Origin: Ehretia macrophylla
Lineage: Eukaryota; Streptophyta; Magnoliopsida; Boraginales; Ehretiaceae
Direction of reading: 5' to 3'
DNA: 64,000 nt
Assembly: GCA_037974665.1 (NCBI GenBank)
Contig: CM075770.1
Coordinates: 4,228,501-4,292,500, forward strand
The stretch's first letter is position 1, and every line of letters begins with the position of its first letter. This document shows positions 24,042 to 35,734 of this stretch, one piece after another. The notes beneath the pieces are model-generated. The model searched no databases. It saw nothing but the letters and a program-made list of their open reading frames with translations, and was not told where the DNA came from. The position numbers and the translations under genes were made by a program.

Positions 24042-24552
24042 GAGTAAATTGCTTGTCGCTCTCCTGTGTTTTGCCCGAAATACTCATTCACCCCCTGTGT
24101 TTTTAAAATAGGCTCATTACCCTCCTGTGTTTTTTCGATTAAGCTGACGCACCTAAAATTGCTTATTCCGTTAGCAAACGTTACCAAATTAGTTAATTGA
24201 TCGTTATACTCTTACATAAAGTTAAAATCGAAAAAATACAAAGGGGTAATGAGCCTATTTTAAAAACACAGAGAGTGAATGAGTATTTTAGGAAAAATAC
24301 AGGGGGGCGGCAAGCAATTTACTAAAAGGGTATTTTTGTCCAACAAAGAATTTATTTTAACCAAAAGCATAAAAAAAATCTCATTTTAAGCTCGTGTGTT
24401 ACAATTGCCGTTAAATTAGACGGTTTTTCTAACGAAGAGGGGCGGTTAGCTACATTCTGAAAATCACAGGGGGGTAATGAGCCTATTTTAAAAACACAGG
24501 AGGTGAATGAGTATTTTGAGCAAAACACAGGGGGACAGCAAGCAATTTACTC
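24042..24552. mobile_element. Mutator-like MITE with duplicated right arm
   Basis: The ends are inverted copies of GAGTAAATTGCTTG. The flanks are AGCTATATA on the left and, one base after the right end, AGATATATA, matching at eight of nine positions. The right arm occurs twice (about 24241-24325 and 24468-24552), both with GGGGTAATGAGCCTATTTTA. The arrangement looks like one element inserted into, or recombined with, another of the same family. Confidence 0.75.
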
Positions 24553-24822
24553 CAGATATATATATAACACATGCCTTTATTTGTTCGTAATAATGTCTTT
24601 ATGTAGTCAGAATGGCATAATTTTTTTGCCCTAATTCTTTAGCTGAAGCTACTGATGCCCTTTACCCCATTCTTTATCTTCAGAATGATGTAAGATAAGC
24701 CGTTTGTCAACCGATGGACTCATTCTAATACTATCGCGCATACAATTATACTCAATTCAAACACTTCTTTCCAGTCTTAGTCCATCAAATAGGGGATTGG
24801 GTGCAGTTTTCAACTTGCTTTA

Positions 24823-25267
24823 GGCTCTGTTTGTTTGTCGTAAAATAACTTAATTTTGTAAAATGTTTTTCGTAGAAAATGTTTTCCTGAAAAATAAAAT
24901 ATTTTACAGGGTTCCGTTTGTTTGCCGTAAAACAACTTGTTGGGGGAAAATATTTTTCCAGAAAATAGATTACTGAAAAATATTTTCTGGTGTTTGGATG
25001 TATCGTGAGTTCTGTAATATGTTTTCTTTTTCTAAAGTTCCGTAAAACATTTTACAAAATTTTGTATTACCCGCAATTGTTGATCGGAAAATATTTTATA
25101 GCTGACTAATTTTACGGTGTTATTAAACACTGTAAAATTAAGAAAAAGCAATCGTAATTTTTGATCGGAAAATATTTTACGGTTGACTAATTTTTCAGTG
25201 TTACTAAACACCGTAAAATTCGAAAAATATTTTTCAGGAAAATATTTTACGGTAAACAAATGGAGCC
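24823..25267. mobile_element. Tourist-like (PIF/Harbinger) MITE, copy 2
   Basis: It is a second 445-bp copy of the element at 2614-3058. The terminal repeats (GGCTCTGTTTGTTTG and the inverted GGAGCC end) are flanked by TTA on both sides. The left terminal segment again recurs internally near 24910. Equal length and layout show that the internal duplication is a family feature, not a local accident. Confidence 0.85.
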
Positions 25268-25734
25268 TTAGATGCATGCCAAATAAGCAGTCATGAATTC
25301 AACTTTGAGCATTTGTTGACATTAATCAAGCTCTCTAGTAACTCTGCCTACGTTTGGATTTTTATCCTTGACATCGTTTATTCTAAGTCTAGAAAGGAAG
25401 AATGTAGTGTTAGATAGTTGAAAATCGAAGTAAATTTTGTGCACTTGTTTTTCGTTTAATAGATTTGAGATATTATAACATTATTTAGTAACACCATCAA
25501 ATTCATATAATTGATCCCGATTATTTGGTATAGTTTTGGTTTTAATCAAGCTGTCCAGGGTATATTCTTAACTCTGCCTTGCCAACTCGAGATCAGAAGG
25601 CAACTTATGATGATGGTGGAGGCACAGGTCATAGGTGGTTTTTTTCCATTTGCTTGATGCCTCTTTAAGGGTTGAAATAAAAAAGACACACCATACGCTA
25701 TAGTGGGCAGCATTGTTTAATGTTTATGATGATG

Positions 25735-25758
25735 ATGACCACACAAAAAAAAAAAAAA
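25735..25758 (+). mobile_element. Micro-insert, 24 nt, 13-bp direct repeats
   Basis: GTTTATGATGATG at 25722-25734 is repeated exactly at 25759-25771. The 24 nt between them are ATGACCACAC plus fourteen As. The ATG repeat in the flank gives slight slack in the boundaries. This is among the clearest examples in the window. Confidence 0.75.
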
Positions 25759-26077
25759 GTTTATGATGATGGTACTATTGTAGATTACATTCAGATTTCA
25801 GAAGGAAAAGTTCTAAAAAATGTTAGAGCGGAATGCCTTATTCTGGTGTGTAGAGGTCTTATTTCGGTCACGTTTTTAAGATTTTTTGACCTGAAATATG
25901 AAAGGGTAATAAATCTTTATATTTATAATATCATGTCATGTTTAAAATCCAACGGTTATAAACTATTCACATTATTTCATTACAACTATATATAAATGTT
26001 GAGTATTAGAAGTAAATCTATTCTCTATGTGAAAACGCACTTCGTTTTATACCAGTAATAGGACAAAGGCCATTGTT

Positions 26078-26090
26078 TTTTTGCTAAATC
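26078..26090 (-). mobile_element. Micro-insert, 13 nt, 15-bp direct repeats
   Basis: ACAAAGGCCATTGTT at 26063-26077 is followed, after TTTTTGCTAAATC, by ACAAAGGTCATTGTT at 26091-26105 (14 of 15 equal). On the minus strand the insert is GATTTAGC plus As, similar to the insert at 32191. A simple tandem duplication with spacer is the alternative. Confidence 0.55.
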
Positions 26091-29000
26091 ACAAAGGTCA
26101 TTGTTCTCTTAGTCAGTAACAGGGCTCTAGGTATTTTGAATTATTTATGGATACCGATAATCTTGGCATGCTTTTACTCACAAAATGCAAGGACAGTGGA
26201 CATCAATTTCCCACTATTGCTGTATCTCTTTACATTTACTGTTAGAAATGGTCAAAAGCATTGAAGAAGTACAAATGCTGTCACTACCCATAAGTGTAAC
26301 TGTAGTTCTGGACCAGATTAAGTTAAAAAATTTGGAAATTGAATGGAGAGTAAACCGCACGCAGTGTTGAGTCCACCAAATGGATAACGTTTAAAAAAAA
26401 TTTCCTATGTTTAGATATTGATGGTGTTTCATTGTGATCAAGGGCTCGGCTTGTATTGGGTTGTCAAGATCTGTTGTAAGGGATCTAGTCTTGGAAGAGA
26501 TATCTATAAACCAGCCACTAAACCAATTACTTCGACAAAGGGTTTAGATCATTTTTGTAATCTCATCTCTCATTGTTTTGTAAAAGATATATGTTCAGTT
26601 TATAATAAATTGGGCTCTCTATTGCTATGTTTAAGCATTTTGGACAAATTGTTTCAGTTTAATATGTTGGTAATCTAGTCATGAATCTGGGTCTTTATAG
26701 TATACCAAAGAAGACAACCGTGAAAAAGTACTACGGCTACAAAGTAGGCTACTGGAAGAAAAGTATGAGATATTTTTACTATCGGTTGAACCAGAACTCT
26801 AAATTGAACATTTTTTTGCTAGTTATTTAGACTCAATGTATTGTACGCTAATAACGTCAGCTATGAAAGTCAAGACAAGAAGATTGCTAATAATAGTTTT
26901 GAATTCAGCTACTGCATGAACAGTTTCTTTTCCAGGATGACTTTGCTACATGTAATGAAGGGAAACTCCTAATGTGGCCATGTGAGAGGAGCATCTTTTC
27001 TAAATGTTGAAAATTTCCTCAAAGAAGAAAACTCCAGTAAGTTTCCTACAGTTACTTGATCATCACATAACATTCCTTTATTTCCCCCATATCTTGTCAT
27101 TCCTAGATAATCACATACGTATCTAGAATATGTTGTCAGAAAAAGTTAATGTAGTTTTGGATATTCAAACGAAATAGCAATAGGAAAAGATAAGCTTCCA
27201 AAAACGAAAAAGGATCTAAATTCCATATTGCAATAAACAACAACAGTAGTTTGTTTACAAATTAATGTTCATGTGTCCTCATCAGTCTCAATTCAGCATG
27301 TGAATGATCAGCGCATGGTACATTATATTCAAAACAAGTAAGAGGTTATGCTGGTGGTCGCAGTGTTTCGTACAATTTTGTTTCACATTACCAGTTTCCT
27401 AACCGATACATTTATAATATCATTACGTTATGAGCTAAATACAATCGTGTCATTTCATTATAATTGTATCTAACAAAATTCATAATTATTAAGTCTCACT
27501 GATAATATCATAACATTATGAGTAACAACGTTTTTTTAAAGATGTACACGGTCACACCCTCACTTAGAAGAAAAATCACTTTTTTTATTTTAAAAAAAAA
27601 AACTCATTAAATATATTAAATTATATTTATGTACGATTACTGTCTCACTATATGATTGTCCCGTTAACTATGGAGTCCTGATTTCCTCAGTCGCTGTGCC
27701 CTCATTCTATCAATTCCACAACTGAGAAAGTATCAGTGAATTAACAACAGCATGACCCACAATTTCCATAATTGGTTTGGACTATATATACTCATGGAAG
27801 CAGTGTGAGGAACATATTTCTTTATGAACTTGGAATTATTAGTAAAGCTGGTGCCAAGCCACCGAACATAAACAAACCATCAACTCCATTACACAGACAC
27901 ACATGGGTATGATGCACGCTTCCATGGCTACTTTTGTTGGATATCTCATGATGGATATAATTAATTAAGGATTTGACTATCTATCTCCACTTTCAAGATT
28001 TACATAACTATAGATGCCCTCCATGATGCAAGTATAAATTAGTCTTTCTTGTATTTTAAGATTTCATGAATCATACAAGTTTTATATAGAATAAAATATT
28101 AGTGTAACGATAAAGTTATAATTGTTAGGGAAGTAAATTGATGTGTAAATTGGTTGACGAATTATACTCTCATAGGTAGATTTATAATTGCAGTCCTCAC
28201 TCACCAAAAATAACGTTTAAAAAATTTATGTATTTTCAAAAAACAAAATTCAATATCTATGTATTCTTAATTTTTAGTTAAAAAGATTAATTAACTCGCA
28301 TTAAAAGAAGAAAATATATATATAATATATTCATATGGTTTAAAAATATTATATTTTAGATTCTGTTGAAAAAAATTTCTGCATCCACCCCAATATACTT
28401 TGAACTAATCGTTGAGGAGTCGTACCATAGGACCAGCACTAGGGTATCTGCACACTCTGTTAGAAAATTATTAAAAAAAGGTGCAAAATCTCTTAAGCTG
28501 ACTGTGAAATAGTTTTGGCTTTGCCTCTTTGTCAACAACAAAAAATAGAAGTTGTAATCATCGTATAATTAGGAGATCATAAGTTAAAATCGCAAAAAAG
28601 GTCTCTTACAAAATATAAAGTAAGGTTGCGTATTTGCGTAGAATAGATCTTAAAGTAGGGTGCAATCCTTTTCCGAAACTCACGCGTAATGAAATTTTCG
28701 TACACTGCTCGGCTAATATTTTATTATACAAGTTTCATGTAGATTTTTTCAAATTAAATTAAAAATAGATTTCAAGGCCTAGTAAGTGATAGGCAGAATC
28801 TTAAGATCATATCCATCAATATTTGTAAGAAAATGACTAGATTTGAGTGACTTCACTTCTAGATAAGGACATGATTAATTTGAAACCCCACCACTCGGAT
28901 TCACTGTTAAAAAGATTTCTTAGGTAAGAAATCAATGCAATCTAGATTTTACAACATTTTAATATGGCTAAATGATGGTGATGGAATAGCTTAAAAGGGC

Positions 29001-29914
29001 CATTATAGAATTCATTTTTCACATGACACCACCTACCTATTGATCAAGACTGCTCCATTCATATATGGCATGGATGGTCTATTTATTTAGCCGCAGGTGG
29101 GTCAAGAACACTGTGTTGTGTATGGACAAGCTCAACCATCCAAATAAATAGTAGTGCATCACATATGTAGTGTTTGATCAATTAATTGCTCATCCAAAGT
29201 GTACGGATGTTGAATGTATGCTCATTGTCAAGCATTATAATTTCTCATCTTCCAAGCTCTGAAAATATGTGATCTTATGAATGTTAACTATTAAATTCTG
29301 ATACAACTTGACCACTTTGAGTCAGTTCATGGGCATTACTACTTCAAGCCATGCAAATTGTATTTATGATAGAAAAGATGTCGGTGAACTCAATTATTTT
29401 ACACGTATAAAATATGATATTTAATATCAGTATATGAGACTATAAGTTACTTTTCTTAATATTAATTGGTAAAGGATAAAACTTTATGTCAACTAACATG
29501 ATTATGAGAGTTGGATATTAGTCTTAAGTTATCCATCCATGTGGGACCTATTCGTGTATCATACTATTCATAAATTGCTCCATTGCTTTGGTCAAGAATG
29601 CAATTGTCTTCGTAAATAAATCAAGACAGTGGGCTAGGTTTTTTTTTAGGCGACTCACGCATTGAAGAAAGTTAATGCTTTGAAGCAAATTCTCTCCATT
29701 ATAAAAAACTTCTCATGATTTTGATTACTATTATGCAATAATTTCTGAAAATACTTCGATTCAAAAAAAAGAAAGAAAGAATAAACATAAACCAATTGGA
29801 CTTTGATCCAATGAAACCTATGGAACTGAGCAACATAAATTAATCCAGTATGGTCTTGCTGGGTTTCTAGTTTTTTTTAAATGAAGAATAGTGATATAAA
29901 AAAAAAAGAGATGT

Positions 29915-30475
29915 TAATGTTTCGCTATTAGTAAGCACTCCCCTAGTTTTGACCTAATGAGCTTTCTTTACGTTGAGTTAACCCGGTGGGTTCGCCTAGA
30001 TGCCTAGTAAAGAACGAGCTGGTGGGAAAGAGCTGCAGATCATGAAAAGCATTTCCACACAAGGAGGCAGGCGGCCGGGAAGCTTTGCTTCTAGAATGCC
30101 AACTACATGGGAACAAATGTTTTATAGGTTGATTATCATTCTTGCTGCCCGCTTGATTTCGAGATGTTCCCGAGAAGAAAGAGCTCGCGAGAAAGCTCGT
30201 CAGTGGAAATTTGATTCTCGATTCTGAGGTTTGAAGATGCTCGACCGATAAGGAGAGGAATGGAGTTGGCTCGACAGAGGTTTGAAGTAACTCGACTGCT
30301 AAAGGGGCGTAAGCACTTCACTCGCTCTCGTTCAGTAGCGCTTTCTTCATTCTCTAGATAGCAGCGTGAGAGTTCTGAAATTCAATTCAATGAAAGACAG
30401 ACCCCCTAAAAGTAAGCTTGAGCCAGCTCACTAAAGACTTTTCAAAACCACAGAAATTTACAAAACAAAAAACTA
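29915..30475. other. Foreign-looking, GC-richer block: candidate mitochondrial DNA insert
   Basis: This stretch is visibly richer in G and C than everything around it and has a purine-balanced style, for example CGCTCTCGTTCAGTAGCG and AAGAACGAGCTGGTGGG, typical of angiosperm mitochondrial intergenic DNA. An open frame of 75 codons at 30000-30227 is Arg-rich and unlike nuclear genes nearby. The block lies between two copies of a short direct repeat: AAATGAAGAATAGTGATA at 29880 and AAATGAAGAATGGTGATA at about 30480. The origin is inferred from composition and style only. Confidence 0.4.
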
Positions 30476-30655
30476 TAAAATGAAGAATGGTGATAAAAAA
30501 ACAAAAACAAAAAAAAAACTAAGTACTCACTGCAGAAGAAAGAACATTTACAGCAGCTTCCAATGGAATTGTTCAAATTAAAAATAAAAAAAAAATCTTG
30601 ATCAAGATTCAAGAAAAAGCATAGAAAAATTCTATGAAAATGATAAGAAAACTAC

Positions 30656-31414
30656 TTAAAGTTTGAGGGTCAAGTCAAGCTTTTTCAACTCATCTTGGTT
30701 AGCCTTCAAACGAGGACCATTATTTTGATCCCATTTATGTCCTCCATTAATTCCATCATTAACCACCGGAGTAAACTTCTGAACGTTGTTGAACCTAGCA
30801 GCACCACCACTTGATGATGATCCTATAGGTGCGCCCACATGATAATTTTCGTGTGCTGCAAGCCGCCCAACCGCTGGTTGCTGATCAAGAGGCAATCTTG
30901 TCCATCCAGGTTGTCCATATAGGTGTGAGCCAACACTTGATGGCATCATGTTATGACAAGGCTTATGGACCATGGAATGAACCTGAATGCCCAGAGACCT
31001 ATTCAACGAGCTGCCATGCAGAGGTAGAGAAGCCATACTAGGATACCTCTGAACTTGTCCAATATCGTGAGTATTGTAGTGGCTAAAATCTGACCCTAAT
31101 CCTCGTGGACCGAGCCTTTGCCCTCTTTTCGCAATGGTTCGCTCTCGTTTATGTGCATTTTGATGGCCTCCTAGAGCCTGTGAACTATAAAATTTTCTTT
31201 GGCAATAGTTGCACGAAAACACTCTCGACTCGGTTTCGTTACCTGGAGGACCAGCATCGGATGAATTTGTATGATCAAAAGAGTGGATGAGATTGAGTTC
31301 TGGCTTCGACCCTTGATCTGAATCCTTACTTGAGAGGCTTAGATCAAGTGTAAGATCTTCATCTTGCTTTCGATGTTGTTCTTGTATTTGCTTATCCTCT
31401 CTTTTGCCCTCCAT
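30656..31414 (-). CDS. C2H2 zinc finger protein, single finger, EAR repressor type
   Basis: An intronless gene encodes 252 residues. It belongs to the plant C2H2 class with one QALGGH finger, closest in layout to the ZFP1/ZFP4/ZFP7 group of transcriptional regulators in the nucleus. The finger spans about 68-88: C68 and C71, then QALGGH at 79-84 with H84, and H88 in QNAHKRER. Two EAR repression motifs frame the protein: LTLDLSL at 21-27 and LDLTLKL at the very C terminus. EAR motifs recruit TOPLESS-type corepressors. The middle is Gly, Ser, His and Asn rich and probably disordered. The start codon is the Met in MEGKRED, the first in the frame. Which developmental process it controls cannot be read from sequence. 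The candidate mitochondrial insert lies about 180 bp past its stop codon, within or near the 3' UTR. Confidence 0.93.
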   Translation of the reverse strand: MEGKREDKQIQEQHRKQDEDLTLDLSLSSKDSDQGSKPELNLIHSFDHTNSSDAGPPGNETESRVFSCNYCQRKFYSSQALGGHQNAHKRERTIAKRGQRLGPRGLGSDFSHYNTHDIGQVQRYPSMASLPLHGSSLNRSLGIQVHSMVHKPCHNMMPSSVGSHLYGQPGWTRLPLDQQPAVGRLAAHENYHVGAPIGSSSSGGAARFNNVQKFTPVVNDGINGGHKWDQNNGPRLKANQDELKKLDLTLKL

Positions 31415-31710
31415 TAATAATCAGTCCGTTTAGACACGTTGTTGGATCCACTCTGAAACTAAAAATTGAAGTTTGTACCTTGTTGAAAAATCACATGGCT
31501 AGCTATATATTGATGCCTTTCATATAGACTTGATGTAAGACTATCCACCTTATGGGTGATGATCAAGATTGGATTTAATTTAACAACAAAAATGTTGCAA
31601 TGTTTATTGCTTAGGATTTAATGCTATGGTGCTATGGATAGAAGGAAAATCATCAGTTACAAAGCTAATTATAATGAAAGATTGAGGGATTAGACTTTAA
31701 AAACAGGGGG

Positions 31711-31745
31711 GAGAAAGAGAGAGAGAGAGCGTGAGAGAGAGAGAT
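31711..31745. promoter_or_regulatory. GA-rich tract upstream of the zinc finger gene
   Basis: A GAGAGA tract about 300 bp upstream of the start codon reads as CT repeats in the direction of transcription. Such tracts in plant promoters are bound by BBR/BPC factors, which recruit Polycomb complexes. Binding here is only a possibility. Confidence 0.45.
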
Positions 31746-32007
31746 ATGCATGTGCGTTATCAAGATTTTGACAGACACTCATGAATAGAAACATCTACTC
31801 GTTTTTTGTGGCATATATGCCCTCTTTTATTATTTTTCTCTACTTTCTTTGTCTTGTGACTCTTGTCATTTTTCTCAATTTTTTTGTCTTTTTGGTTTAA
31901 TGGTTTTGGACATTTTTGGAAAATTTATGGTTGTATTATGGAAATATTAAATAAAATGGGGTTTATTACTCATTTTTTCTGTAGACGAATTATGAAGTGG
32001 AGAATTT

Positions 32008-32062
32008 TTTTTTTTTTGGTGAATGAAAGCCTTTCATTAATATAAACGCTAAAATATACACC
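32008..32062 (-). mobile_element. LINE 3' end fragment with poly(A)
   Basis: On the minus strand the sequence reads TTAATGAAAGGCTTTCATTC followed by ACC and a run of As. That is the usual layout of a plant LINE 3' terminus. No target duplication was found, so the upstream limit is unknown. Confidence 0.45.
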
Positions 32063-32190
32063 TTAAAGTACACCCATAGGTAAAAGTTAGATGCAAGTAT
32101 TTCCCTTAAATGAGTAAGGATATTTAAGAATCAGTCAATATGTAATTTGCCATTAACTTTGTTCTTCGCTACTCAATTTGTAGCTCGATT

Positions 32191-32207
32191 TTTTTTTTTT
32201 GCTGAAT
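32191..32207 (-). mobile_element. Micro-insert, 17 nt, 16-bp direct repeats
   Basis: AATTTGTAGCTCGATT at 32175-32190 is repeated exactly at 32208-32223. The 17 nt between them are ten Ts followed by GCTGAAT. On the minus strand this is ATTCAGC plus As, which matches the segment AATTCAGCATGACC next to A tracts inside the Mutator-like MITE at 35735. This is the longest perfect duplication of the set. Confidence 0.8.
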
Positions 32208-34571
32208 AATTTGTAGCTCGATTTGCTGTATTTTAATTGTACTGTTCAAGAATTATAAATTTGATCAATTTCAGGCATATATGTATATATATTACTCCAA
32301 GGAATTTGTAATATACTATAATATATTTATATATAATATATATCCTCATTGAAAAATTACGAGCTCATAATATATAGTTAATTTGTTTTCTTTTTTAATC
32401 TGTTCATAGTACTATAGAATCAGACTTCCTTGATTTCATACCTAATTCAATTAATATGCTTTTGAAGAACCATATGAGTCAAAGGAGGCACAGTACATTA
32501 AATGATTGGCATAAATTATGCAAAACTGTTACATATTCAATTCAAAAGAACCTTTTTTTTCCTTAAGCAATGAAAAAATAAATAAATAGAGGAGTTAAAT
32601 TTTTCATCGTTTGTTCCGGAAAGATACTCTTAGGATTTGAATTTGTAAGAGCAACATATGGAGATGCAATTAATTTTGGCTCTCAATTCAAATTTAAATA
32701 TCAAATTTGATTATTCTGATGCATTTATGGCTAATATTATGAGTATTTATGGTGAGTTACAGAACTAAAAACCATTGAGTTTGAACACCATCACAGAATT
32801 TATGCAATGTAATTTTGAGAGGAAGCCCTAACAAATATATAGTTTCATCTAGTAAGAATTTGAGAATTATATCTAAATATCTTAGGTTCAAGTCACCCGT
32901 TGTTATAGTTGCAAGATCTATCAGCTGGGAATGTGGAGTAGTATAAGATGTTGCGAGAACTCACTAGGAACACCACCTGCCTGGCAGCTCAAGGAAAAAG
33001 AAAATAGAGATAGAACAATTCAATTTTAATCACTTTAAAATTTTGGATGAAATTTGTAAAAATCAAATGTATTTATTATGCGAATACAAACGAGTCAATC
33101 ACTCACCTGACTTGTATATTAAACTTATAAAAAGGCAACAATGTAGCCTCTTTGATTGTATATTCTGATTACTATTTATTGATTGGTTTTCTTACTATGT
33201 AATGGGTTCTATCAATCATATATATAAATATAAATATATGGCATCAAGTATAATATTTTTCATTATGCTAGAGCAAAAGAAAATGGCAATTTCTGTTTTC
33301 TTCTAATTATACTTGAATACTTGTTTAGTCATCTAAAAAAATAATAATAATACTTGTCTTGAAAATCAGAGGAAGTCTCTTTCATTCTAATATTCCATCA
33401 TTCCCATTTGATTTGAGATTTAGAGTGGCATATAGTTGAATTTATGGCATGTAATAGTTAGGTAATCCTCCATAATGAAACACTATATATGTAATTGATG
33501 TTTCCACTCCAATAACATTTTTGAGTGGCCCCAAAAATATGCACCATTGTTGTCAATATCTGATTATGCATAAAGCTTAGTGCACTTAATAGTAAAATAG
33601 TTACTTAGTCCACCTCATTCTCTTGTCTTATTTCCTCTGAAATTAAATCATTGACATGTGATAGCTGATGTTTTAGTGATAATACAACTTTTATGCTTGT
33701 GTTTGATTAGACTGAATTTGACAAGTGAAAGAGAAGGCCATTTTTGTTGTTTTATTGGGAGCAACATTCTCATATCATGCAGCTAAAATAACTTAAAACC
33801 GATAAATTGCAGGAGGAGGTTTAAAAGAAAAAGAAGAAGAAAGAAGGAAAAAAAAAAAAAAAACTCTTTTGATGTTCATAAGCATGTTTGGCACCTTAGG
33901 TTTAAATTGGGTAAGTTCAATATCCAGGAGTTTAATAAATTTCAGGTGTAGATTCAACTATTCACTTTACAAAAAGAGTGATCATATATAATACGATCTA
34001 TAAAAATTTCATTGACATGACATAGAATTTATTTTTTGGATTAAAAGTTTTTATTGTACCGGGTATAGGTTGAACCATTAAATATATTGGGTATAGATTG
34101 AATCATTTACTACGTATATTTTTTTGGTGATCCGTGAGAATATTTTTCACAATTATAGAAAAATAAAAAAGGAATAGCATGCATTTCTTTGGAAAGGCAA
34201 ACAAATTCGTTAACCTGAAAATGGAGGTGAATGAAAGTATGTACTTCATTCCTTTACAATATCAGAAATGGCATATTATCCCTTTAGTTGTAGGAATATC
34301 AATTGATAACCCTATGTTTTTTCAAGCATGAATATTGCAACAAACTCGATATTTTGATATTGCAATTATCCCCCTAATTGGAGAAGATTTACATGGTTAC
34401 ATGCATTCAATCTCCCTCTACTTTGAGAAGTTGTATAAATTTGGTAAAGTATTATAATAGAGGCTTTATAAGAAACAATTAGGAAAGTTTTTGAAAACAT
34501 GAGGGTTTAAATTGTGTATCTTTAAACTAAAATCGTTAAACTGCATATTCTATAACTCATAAGCCATGATT

Positions 34572-34645
34572 TTTTTTTTTTTTTTTTTGAAATTTTTATT
34601 AAGCTAATCGGTTTGCTTAATGCGTCAATTAATTATTCATAAATC
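34572..34645 (-). mobile_element. LINE 3' end fragment, about 70 nt, with duplicated target
   Basis: CATAAGCCATGATTT before the T tract and CATAAATCATAGTTT after it match at 12 of 15 positions. In between, read on the minus strand, is a tail with TTAATAAAAATTTC directly before about twenty As, as in plant LINE ends. The diverged duplication suggests an older insertion than the micro-inserts with perfect repeats. Confidence 0.55.
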
Positions 34646-35434
34646 ATAGTTTACGATTGGCTTAATCTTGCAACACACACAAAGAAAGTTTTCATTCTAA
34701 ACAGTTAATGCCATTCACAAAAGAATGATGTTAATGTAAATATGTATCTTATGAAATTAAATACATATATGTTAAGTATAAAGAATAAAAACCCCAAGAT
34801 TACCTCTTCGTCAATATACGTTAAAAATTATATGAGAAAATCAATACAAAATTGTTAGGAAGTAATCTTGAAACTATGCTTCATATTTGAACAACATTTG
34901 CTAAGATCGTGGAATTTTCATAAAGGTTTGTATAATTATTCTATAAGTATTATTATTTATTTAAACAACCCACCCCCACTTTCCACACGCACATACACAA
35001 GTAAATTTTTTCTCATAACATCATAATATTATAAATGATATTCAAAAGTTGTAATTGGTTCATATTATTTCATCTTAATTATATCAATAATTCGTAAATG
35101 TTGGATCTTACTCACTACACATACAAAAGGGGTGAGGGGAAGTGGGGAAATAAAGTTTTTTTTTTAACCCTGAAAAACATATAGGGATGACAACAGGTAT
35201 CCGCTCTTTCTGAAATCGATGGGTAACTGTCCGATAAAAACCCGATAATAAAAATTGATGAAAAATCTACTAGGTTTTAGATTTTATAATTGATAACCGA
35301 CGAATAAACCGATAGATTTTGATTTTTTATAATAAAAAAAAATTAAAATTCGAAACTTAATTATTAATTTATTATTTTAAAAAATATATATATCCCTGAA
35401 ATATTTTGACAAGTTAAAGGACAATTTTGTCTTT

Positions 35435-35720
35435 TAATACAAAAGATAAATTTTGGATACTCGAATCTCTCTCTTTCTCTTTCCTTGCCCTTTGCACCCC
35501 ACTTTTCCCTTGCTTCTCTCTCTCTCTCTCTCACACACACACACGCATACGCATACCTTTAACCCCACTTTTCTCTTCCTTCTCACACACACACACACAA
35601 GAACACCATTTTTTTCACACCCCATTCTCAAACAACTCTGTCACAACACAAATAGAGCATGCACCCACTTTGTTGGTTCGCACTATTTTCCACACACATC
35701 CCATTCTTCTTGGCATGCTT
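35435..35720. repeat. CT and CA microsatellite cluster
   Basis: (CT)n at about 35514-35532 runs into (CA)n, followed by CCCCACTTTTCTC and a second (CA)n at 35585-35600. Open frames on both strands are translations of these repeats and are not genes. Confidence 0.8.
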
Positions 35721-35734
35721 ATAACAAAAGGAAG

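Larger units (their letters stand above)
25268..29910. other. Long intergenic stretch, no gene seen
   Basis: About 4.6 kb hold only short, AT-rich open frames without family resemblance. Two micro-inserts near 25750 and 26085 are listed separately. I see no other structured element. Confidence 0.5.
31750..35434. other. Intergenic DNA, no gene seen
   Basis: No coding region is recognised. The stretch contains three retroposon 3' ends (32008, 32191, 34572), listed separately. Around 35180-35330 repeated ATAACCGA / GATAAAAACCCGATAA motifs occur, with related inverted motifs (GGTTTCGG, TTATCGGATTCGG) at 37000-37170. These may be the two ends of a decayed element into which the foldback MITE inserted. 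Confidence 0.45.

Noticed and set aside
30000..30227. 75-codon Arg-rich frame in the foreign block
   Set aside because: No recognisable domain and no promoter or splice context; the block is better explained as inserted organelle-like DNA.
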